This document shows, piece by piece, positions 34,877-40,485 of a stretch of DNA of 40,485 bases. Each line of letters opens with the position of its first letter. Position 1 is the stretch's first letter. The stretch lies in the NCBI RefSeq assembly GCF_000380245.2, contig NZ_HG428741.1, positions 105,459-145,943 of the forward strand, read 5' to 3'. The translations under genes were made by a program, and so were the position numbers. The notes beneath the pieces are model-generated. The model was given only the letters and a program-made list of their open reading frames with translations, did no database searches and was not told the DNA's origin. This DNA is from Bacillus massiliigorillae (GTDB lineage Bacteria > Bacillota > Bacilli > Bacillales > DSM-1321).

Positions 34877-35893
34877 ATGAATGGAAAGAGATGGGCTGCC
34901 TTGGGTATTGCAGCTGGATTATTTGTTTTTTCAATTTTTACAAGTTTAGCATCGTGGGCTATTTTTAGTAGCGATGATGACTTTAATTCTCTTGATGAAT
35001 TTTTCTCAATGGCTGGTGGAGAATTTGCTGAGGAGGTAATTGAAGAAGGTAATCCATTAAACAAAATTGCTGTTTTAGATGTTGATGGTGTTATTTCAGA
35101 TTCTTCTGATGCCTCATCATTGTTTGGAACGGTTGGGTATAATCACCGATCATTTATGAATAAGTTAGAAATGGTGAAAGAGGACGATAGCGTTGCAGGT
35201 GTAGTTATTCGAGTGAATTCACCAGGTGGTGGTGTTGTTGAAAGTGCAGAGATTTACGATAAGATTCAAGAATTGAAAAATGAAACGAAGAAACCAGTTT
35301 ACGTATCTATGGGAGCTACAGCGGCATCTGGCGGTTATTATATTTCGGCACCGGCAGATAAAATATATGCAAATCCTGAAACTTTAACAGGTTCACTAGG
35401 CGTTATTATGCAAGGTTATAATTATGAGAAATTGGCTGAAAAAGTTGGAATCGAAACCGTTACGATTAAGAGTGGCCCGTATAAGGACATTATGTCTGGA
35501 AATCGTGAAATGACAGCTGAAGAAAGAAAAATTCTGCAAAATATGATTGATAGTTCATATAGTGAGTTTGTTCGAATTATTGCTGAAGGTAGAGGGATGA
35601 CTGAAGCACAAGTAAGAAAAATTGCTGATGGTAGAATCTATAATGGTCGTCAAGCGAAAGAAATAGGATTAGTGGATGAGTTTGGTTATTTAGAAGATGT
35701 TACAGATGCAATGAAGAAAGCAATCAAAAATGAAGATGCATCAGTTGTGCGTTACACAGATAATATAGGATTTGGATCATTATTCTCCATGACTACACAA
35801 AAACTACTTGGTGAGAAATTAGACCTTTCAAGTATTATGAAAGTTGTTTCGCAACCTAATTCTCCTAGATTAATGTATTTGTATGCAGAGTAG
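34877..35893 (+). CDS. sppA: Signal peptide peptidase SppA (36K type)
   Basis: 338 residues. A membrane-anchored serine protease, it digests signal peptides left in the membrane. One N-terminal helix (about 7-31) anchors it outside. The nucleophile Ser lies in GATAASGGYYISAP and the general-base Lys in KSGPYKDIMSGN. VIRVNSPGGGVVES is the oxyanion region. ATG 34877 has AAGGAGG upstream; the longer in-frame start lacks one. yteJ follows after 13 bases, as in B. subtilis where SppA and YteJ (SppI) are linked to lantibiotic resistance. Confidence 0.95.
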   Translation: MNGKRWAALGIAAGLFVFSIFTSLASWAIFSSDDDFNSLDEFFSMAGGEFAEEVIEEGNPLNKIAVLDVDGVISDSSDASSLFGTVGYNHRSFMNKLEMVKEDDSVAGVVIRVNSPGGGVVESAEIYDKIQELKNETKKPVYVSMGATAASGGYYISAPADKIYANPETLTGSLGVIMQGYNYEKLAEKVGIETVTIKSGPYKDIMSGNREMTAEERKILQNMIDSSYSEFVRIIAEGRGMTEAQVRKIADGRIYNGRQAKEIGLVDEFGYLEDVTDAMKKAIKNEDASVVRYTDNIGFGSLFSMTTQKLLGEKLDLSSIMKVVSQPNSPRLMYLYAE

Positions 35894-35906
35894 GGAGGGA
35901 GAAAAG

Positions 35907-36476
35907 ATGACAGATCAAAAAGACCAACAATCTGAAGTTACAAATGATAATGTAGATGTACAAAATGAACAGATCCCTGAACAACAAATGGACCGGAATG
36001 TAGAGGAAATCCAATCAAAGGAAGTAGTATCGAATATATCTAATGATGCCGTACAATTTCATTTCGCTGGCTTCTGGATGCGATTTTGGGCGTATATAGT
36101 TGATTTAATTGTTATTAGTAGTATAAACAGAATGATTGTTAAACCGTTATTTGCTGCATTAGATGTTTCGCCTTATAGTGGTATAGCAATCTTCTCTCCA
36201 TATAATATTGGTTATGCGGTTGTGTTTTTCTTATACTTTGTTCTTATGACGAAATTCTTTAAACAGACGCTAGGGAAAATGGTGTTTGGTTTAAAGGTGG
36301 TAAGCTTAAAGCAAGATTCATTGACGTGGAGCACAATTGTATTCCGAGAGTTTATTGGCCGTTTCATTAGTAAAACAGTTTGGATTACGTATGCGCTTGT
36401 CGGTATTCTCCCTAAGAAGCAAGGTCTGCATGACTTATTTGCGGATACAACAGTAGTGCTAGAGAATAAAAGATGA
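35907..36476 (+). CDS. yteJ: YteJ, RDD-family membrane protein
   Basis: 189 residues. A polar, Gln/Glu/Asp-rich cytoplasmic N-terminus of about 45 residues precedes an RDD domain with FAGFWMRFWAYIVDLIVISS (Arg and Asp of the name), KQTLGKMVFGLKVV and FREFIGRF, and about three membrane helices. In B. subtilis YteJ inhibits SppA and is called SppI; the same is likely here because it is cotranscribed with sppA. GGGAGGGAG precedes ATG 35907. Confidence 0.93.
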   Translation: MTDQKDQQSEVTNDNVDVQNEQIPEQQMDRNVEEIQSKEVVSNISNDAVQFHFAGFWMRFWAYIVDLIVISSINRMIVKPLFAALDVSPYSGIAIFSPYNIGYAVVFFLYFVLMTKFFKQTLGKMVFGLKVVSLKQDSLTWSTIVFREFIGRFISKTVWITYALVGILPKKQGLHDLFADTTVVLENKR

Positions 36477-36514
36477 GTGGATTGATATATTTCGTGTACT
36501 GTTGATAAAGAAAG

Positions 36515-36578
36515 TTAATGAAAAAAAGGCATTCCAAAAGAGATGATAGATTTCTTTTGGAACAGCCTTCTTTCATTA
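36515..36578. terminator. Bidirectional terminator, yteJ / tetR
   Basis: Long stem TTAATGAAA...AAGGC(A)TTCCAAAAGA paired with its complement up to TTTCATTAA, between converging genes. Confidence 0.85.
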
Positions 36579-36582
36579 ATAT

Positions 36583-37197
36583 TTAATGGGCTTCATGTTT
36601 AATTAATATATATGGATCATTAAATACTAATCTAGAAATAATGAGCGAGACTTCTTCAGGTGTTTCTTTCATACCCGAGTCTAACCAGTGTTGTATAACG
36701 CCTAGTTGTGCGGATACGGCATAGGCGGATAAATATTCGATAGGAACGAGCAAATGCTCTTCTTTTAAATGAGTCAATATATTACTTGCCATATTAGCTC
36801 TCATTACTTCTTTTAGTTTTATTTGAAATGATGTACCAGCTTTAGGTCCTAATATAACCTTCATGAAATCAGCGTTATCTTGTATATATTCGAATAATTT
36901 AGTCATAAAGGGAAATGGTTGATCTAGCACTCTTTTAGAGGTAATACCCTCTTTCCGTGGCCCTTTTTTACTTCTGATTTGTTTGATTTCTTCGATAATT
37001 TCATTTTCGTTTTGTTCGAGTAAATCATACTTATCGTGGTAGTGTAGATAAAACGTACCTCTATTAATATCAGCTTTTTCAGTGATATCACTAACTTTTA
37101 TTTCGTCAAAGCTTTTCTCGTTCATCAGTTCAGTTAGTGAATTTCTGAGCAATTTCTTGGTACGGATAACTCTTCGGTCATTAGCAAGTTTTTTCAT
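36583..37197 (-). CDS. TetR/AcrR-family transcriptional regulator
   Basis: 204 residues. The N-terminal helix-turn-helix (about 8-55) has TKKLLRNSLTELMNEKSFDEIKVSDITEKADINRGTFYLHYHDKYDLL. The C-terminal domain is of the TetR_C type common in Bacillus repressors of efflux genes. It diverges from the MFS exporter at 37473, so it very likely represses that gene and itself. The ligand is unknown. AAAGGTTGTG precedes the ATG. Confidence 0.9.
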   Translation of the reverse strand: MKKLANDRRVIRTKKLLRNSLTELMNEKSFDEIKVSDITEKADINRGTFYLHYHDKYDLLEQNENEIIEEIKQIRSKKGPRKEGITSKRVLDQPFPFMTKLFEYIQDNADFMKVILGPKAGTSFQIKLKEVMRANMASNILTHLKEEHLLVPIEYLSAYAVSAQLGVIQHWLDSGMKETPEEVSLIISRLVFNDPYILIKHEAH

Positions 37198-37338
37198 AGA
37201 ATCACAACCTTTTTTCTTTTTTTGAAAAGTTATTCAACAATATTCTTTGTACTGTTGAGTATATGACATTTGAATGATTTTTGTTTATTGCAATTATTTC
37301 TACTTATATTATAATAGACTTCTCGATTAATAGTAAAC

Positions 37339-37437
37339 ACCGTGTTCATTTATCGTACGGTTAGTTCAATTACTATTTTGTCATTTACTAGACTTTTTTA
37401 AAAGGTTTAAGAAGAATATACCGTGGTACATATCGGT
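37339..37437. promoter_or_regulatory. Candidate TetR operator pair
   Basis: Two sites share ACCGtg on the left and CGGT on the right: 37339-37361 and 37420-37437. They lie between the divergent regulator and exporter genes. The half-sites are short and the inner spacing differs (13 and 10 bases between ACCGT/ACGGT and ACCG/CGGT), so this is suggestive only. Confidence 0.35.
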
Positions 37438-37472
37438 TTATTAATGGTAATACACATCAGGAGGCGATTTTC

Positions 37473-38954
37473 ATGGAAGCAAAGTTAGCGGGTCAACAAC
37501 CTAAACCTCAATATGGGGTTTTAATTATTTTAATGATTGGTGCCTTTGTAGCGTTATTAAGTAATACGTTATTAAACATTGCGTTACCGTCTATTATGAA
37601 AGAATTTGATGTAACTCCATCAACTGTACAGTGGCTTACGAATGGATATATGCTAGTAAATGGTATTATGATACCATCGACAGCCTTTCTTATTCAAAGA
37701 TTTTCAGCTAGACAATTATTTTTAACTGCAACAGGATTGTTTGCAATTGGAACACTTTTAGGTGGTTTTGCACCTGCATTTTGGATTTTATTATTGGCTA
37801 GAATGATTCAAGCTTCAGGCGCTGCAATTATGATGCCATTATTGATGAATGTAATGTTAACATCATTTCCGGTTGACAAACGTGGATCAGCAATGGGGAT
37901 GTTTGGTTTAGTAATGATTTTTGCACCAGCAATTGGTCCAACTCTATCAGGTTGGGTTATCGAGCATTATGATTGGCCAATGCTATTCCATATTATTTCA
38001 CCGATTGCTATACTTGTCTTTATTTTGGCTTTAGTTAAATTGCATGATAAGAAAGAAAAAATTGTGATTAAATTGGATGTTCTTTCTATTATTCTATCAA
38101 GCATTGGTTTTGGTGGTATTCTTTATGGATTTAGTACAGCTGGTAATAAAGGATGGGGTGCACCTGAAGTATATGGCACAATCATTGTAGGTGTAATTGC
38201 CTTAATATTATTTATTTTACGCCAGTTCCAATTAGAAAAACCTATGTTGGATTTCAGAGTATATAAATATCCAATGTTCGCACTTTCATCCGGTATTTCT
38301 ATTACATTGAATATGGCTATGTTCTCAGCAATGATTTTAATGCCGATTTATTTGCAAAATATAAGAGGGATTTCACCTTTGCATTCGGGTTTATTAATGT
38401 TACCTGGTGCCCTAGTTATGGGGATTATGTCTCCGATTACTGGTAAGCTATTTGATAAGTTTGGGGCAAGAATACTTGCTTTGATTGGTATTTTAATTAC
38501 GATTATTACAAGTTATTTCTTTAGTCAATTGTCGGAAACTACTACTTATGCAACATTAATAACAATGTATACTTTCCGTATGTTTGGTATGTCTATGGTT
38601 ATGATGCCGATTATGACAAATGGTCTTAACCAGTTACCATTAAAATATACGCCTCATGGTACGGCAATGAATAGTACATTACAGCAAGTATCAGGAGCGA
38701 TTGGTGGCGCATTACTTGTTACAATTATGTCAAATAGAACAGAAACGCACGCAAAAGATTTAGCTGAAACAGCAATGAGTCATCTAACTGCTCAGCCAAC
38801 AGCTAGTGCAGCTGCTGAAATGAAACAGCATATTATCACACAAGCAACTATTGAGGGTATTAATGACTCTTTCTTAGTTTCTGTAGGTATTATGGTAGTA
38901 GCGATTATTTTGGCATTTTTCATTAAACGTTCTAAACCTATGGAAGAAAAATAA
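37473..38954 (+). CDS. DHA2-type MFS drug exporter
   Basis: 493 residues with about 14 membrane helices. A proton-driven multidrug efflux carrier of the EmrB/QacA/LmrB group. Signatures: NTLLNIALPSIMKEFDVTPSTVQWLTNGYML (DHA2 motif in helix 1), LLARMIQASGAAIMMPL, GMFGLVMIFAPAIGPTLSGWVIEHYDWPMLFHI (antiporter motif C) and RGISPLHSGLLMLPGALVMGIMSPITGKLFDKFG. AGGAGGCG precedes the ATG. Likely controlled by the divergent TetR gene. The substrate cannot be predicted. Confidence 0.93.
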   Translation: MEAKLAGQQPKPQYGVLIILMIGAFVALLSNTLLNIALPSIMKEFDVTPSTVQWLTNGYMLVNGIMIPSTAFLIQRFSARQLFLTATGLFAIGTLLGGFAPAFWILLLARMIQASGAAIMMPLLMNVMLTSFPVDKRGSAMGMFGLVMIFAPAIGPTLSGWVIEHYDWPMLFHIISPIAILVFILALVKLHDKKEKIVIKLDVLSIILSSIGFGGILYGFSTAGNKGWGAPEVYGTIIVGVIALILFILRQFQLEKPMLDFRVYKYPMFALSSGISITLNMAMFSAMILMPIYLQNIRGISPLHSGLLMLPGALVMGIMSPITGKLFDKFGARILALIGILITIITSYFFSQLSETTTYATLITMYTFRMFGMSMVMMPIMTNGLNQLPLKYTPHGTAMNSTLQQVSGAIGGALLVTIMSNRTETHAKDLAETAMSHLTAQPTASAAAEMKQHIITQATIEGINDSFLVSVGIMVVAIILAFFIKRSKPMEEK

Positions 38955-38985
38955 TAACTATATTGAAATAAAGAAAACTTCGTTG

Positions 38986-39027
38986 AAAACACACTTTAAA
39001 TGATATCATTTAGAGTGTGTTTTTTTA
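38986..39027. terminator. Exporter gene terminator
   Basis: ACACACTttAAATGATATCATTTagAGTGTGT, a near-perfect palindrome with flanking A and T runs. Confidence 0.85.
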
Positions 39028-39108
39028 TTGCTTTTGTAGGATAATAAACTATAATTGTGAGCATGCATAATAAAATGCGATGTAGAAGTAGGAGGTAGGA
39101 AGGTTATA

Positions 39109-39918
39109 GTGGAATGGAGAAATATATATCGTGGCATCTTAATGGGAATTAGCGATTTAATTCCTGGTGTTAGCGGTGGTACAATTGCCTTTATTTTAGG
39201 CATATATGATAAATTACTACGATCAATTAGCGGGTTTTTTAGCCGTGAATGGAAGAAACATATCGGATTCTTAATGCCTTTAGCAATAGGAATGGGAATC
39301 ACATTACTATTATTTAGTCGTGTAATTGATTACTTATTAGAACATCATTATGAACCAACTCAATTCTTTTTCATGGGATTAATTATTGGTGTGTTACCTT
39401 TTATTGCAAAGCAAGCGAAAGTGAAAACGCATTTTTCTGGGAAGCATTTTATTGTTTTACTGATTGTCGGAGTTTTACTAGCATCTCTAGCATTTATAAA
39501 GCCACAAGAATCTGAGCCAATTACGACCTTAACGGTTAGTTCGACAATTGGATTGTTTTTTGCTGGATGGCTTGGTAGTATGGCAATGTTATTACCAGGC
39601 ATTAGTGGTTCTTTTATTTTGTTAATACTAGGTGCCTATTCAACTGCAATTGCTGCACTATCAGATTTCAATATACCTATTATTGCTGTAATTGGAGCGG
39701 GTGTAATAATTGGCTTTATTGTAAGTAGTAAAGCAATTAGTTATGTACTAGAGAATTTCCCGTACATGACGTATGCTGTAATTCTTGGTTTAATTCTTGG
39801 TTCACTTTTTGTGGTTTTCCCAGGGATACCAACAGGTACGGGAACAATCATTATTTGTATTATTACTTTTGTAGCTGGGCTATTTGTTACATCACTATTT
39901 AGTTCACCAAAGAAGTAG
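39109..39918 (+). CDS. popT: DUF368 membrane protein, PopT-type polyprenyl-phosphate translocase
   Basis: 269 residues with about eight hydrophobic helices in two repeats. Each repeat begins with a signature: GISDLIPGVSGGTIAFILGIYDKLL (about 13-37) and SMAMLLPGISGSFILLILGAY (about 158-178). DUF368 proteins were recently shown to help return undecaprenyl phosphate to the inner leaflet for cell-wall synthesis, alongside DedA-family UptA. The assignment here rests on the family only. The start is GTG, with GGAAGG close by and GGAGG further upstream. Confidence 0.88.
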   Translation: MEWRNIYRGILMGISDLIPGVSGGTIAFILGIYDKLLRSISGFFSREWKKHIGFLMPLAIGMGITLLLFSRVIDYLLEHHYEPTQFFFMGLIIGVLPFIAKQAKVKTHFSGKHFIVLLIVGVLLASLAFIKPQESEPITTLTVSSTIGLFFAGWLGSMAMLLPGISGSFILLILGAYSTAIAALSDFNIPIIAVIGAGVIIGFIVSSKAISYVLENFPYMTYAVILGLILGSLFVVFPGIPTGTGTIIICIITFVAGLFVTSLFSSPKK

Positions 39919-39929
39919 TCTAAATAAAT

Positions 39930-39967
39930 AAGCAAGCGAAGAGATGTCTCTTTTGCTTGCTTTTTTT
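39930..39967. terminator. DUF368 gene terminator
   Basis: AAGCAAGCGAAGAGA/TCTTTTGCTTGC stem around a short loop and seven T. Confidence 0.9.
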
Positions 39968-40030
39968 ATTTAGAAATAGATTAAATCATAATATGATAAC
40001 CTAAAATATAGAAAAGGAGAGATGGTATTC

Positions 40031-40453
40031 ATGTACGAACTAAAGACGAAAGAAACAGATAATAATGTAATTGAATTTATTGAGAATGTAGAAAGCGTCA
40101 AAAAACGTGAGGATGCATATAGATTATTAGATATTTTTACTGAAGTGACGGGTTATATGGCAAAAATGTGGGGGCCTAGTATTATTGGATTTGGTAAGTA
40201 TCATTATAAGTATAAAACAGGTCACGAAGGCGATGCACCACTTGTAGGTTTTTCCCCAAGAAAAGCGAAAATTAGTTTGTACTTTGCTCCAGGTGATACA
40301 AAAAGGGAAGAATTATTAAAGAACTTTGGAAAACATACTACAGGAAAAGCATGTGTATACATAAATAAAGTAGCAGATATTGATGTTGACGTTTTAAAAG
40401 AGTTAATTCAGCAATCTATTCTTTTTTTAGAAGAAACGTATAAAGAGCATTAA
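40031..40453 (+). CDS. DUF1801 domain protein
   Basis: 140 residues, soluble. The DUF1801 fold (YdhG/YjhX-like) is seen as KKREDAYRLLDIFTEVTGYMAKMWGPSIIGFGKYHYKYK, then VGFSPRKAKISLYFAPG and GKACVYINKVADIDVDVLKELI. The function of the family is not established. ATG 40031 is preferred: the in-frame ATG at 40022 lies only two bases from the AAGGAGAG site, though 40031 is slightly far from it. It is the last gene; the window ends shortly after its stop. Confidence 0.85.
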   Translation: MYELKTKETDNNVIEFIENVESVKKREDAYRLLDIFTEVTGYMAKMWGPSIIGFGKYHYKYKTGHEGDAPLVGFSPRKAKISLYFAPGDTKREELLKNFGKHTTGKACVYINKVADIDVDVLKELIQQSILFLEETYKEH

Positions 40454-40485
40454 AAAATATTGTATAAGAAAACGAGAGAAGTACG

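Noticed and set aside
1..40485. CRISPR arrays, tRNA/rRNA genes, transposases, phage or plasmid genes
   Set aside because: No regularly spaced repeats, cloverleaf sequences or recombinase motifs were seen on either strand. The window reads as core chromosome.

Overview
The window is a stretch of Bacillus chromosome, most consistent with the Bacillus cereus group. The DNA is AT-rich. The gene order follows the well-known Bacillus block ampS-ytxGHJ-aroA-ccpA-acuCBA/acsA-tyrS-rpsD-dgcP-refZ-hisJ-ezrA-braB-iscS(nifZ)-thiI-sspA-mbcS-nadK2-sppA-yteJ. Start sites mostly have strong Shine-Dalgarno sequences, and a small acid-soluble spore protein gene marks a spore former. There are no rRNA or tRNA genes, CRISPR arrays, prophage genes or insertion-sequence transposases. 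I recognise a family for essentially every long gene.

Layout. Positions 1-8110: an M29 aminopeptidase (minus strand); the stress operon ytxGH plus ytxJ behind a clear sigma-B-type promoter; a minus-strand FtsA/PilM-like actin-fold ATPase with an unusual repeated C-terminal half; aroA (chorismate mutase-DAHP synthase); ccpA. Positions 8118-12700: the acetate/acetoin module. acuA, acuB and acuC (minus) diverge from acsA (plus), which has a consensus cre site just inside its coding region and keeps the lysine that AcuA acetylates. Positions 12694-18470: a class A penicillin-binding protein with a Pro/Thr/Asn-rich tail, tyrS behind a tyrosine T-box, and rpsD with a structured autoregulatory leader. 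Positions 18700-24570: a GAF-GGDEF diguanylate cyclase, a decayed ytsP remnant, refZ, hisJ and ezrA. Positions 24580-29260: two terminator-like hairpins and a nested inverted-repeat element, then a BrnQ/BraB carrier, iscS-thiI (tRNA thiolation) and the spore protein. Positions 29437-40485: an MbcS-type acyl-CoA synthetase, RarD, an NhaC antiporter, NAD kinase, SppA-YteJ, a TetR regulator divergent from a DHA2-type MFS exporter, a DUF368 (PopT-type) membrane protein and a DUF1801 protein.

Central themes are carbon-overflow control (CcpA, AcsA, AcuABC, two AMP-forming ligases), the envelope and division (class A PBP, EzrA, RefZ, the FtsA-like protein, the PopT-type protein, SppA) and stress or signalling (YtxGHJ, GGDEF protein).

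There is no dramatic new defence or mobile system. The items most worth a second look are the FtsA-like protein with a repeated beta-rich C-terminus, the internally deleted ytsP remnant (20774-20973), a pair of about 90-base dispersed repeats whose hairpin shows a compensatory base change, the nested inverted-repeat element at 24732-24886, and a possible 41-residue membrane microprotein behind tyrS.
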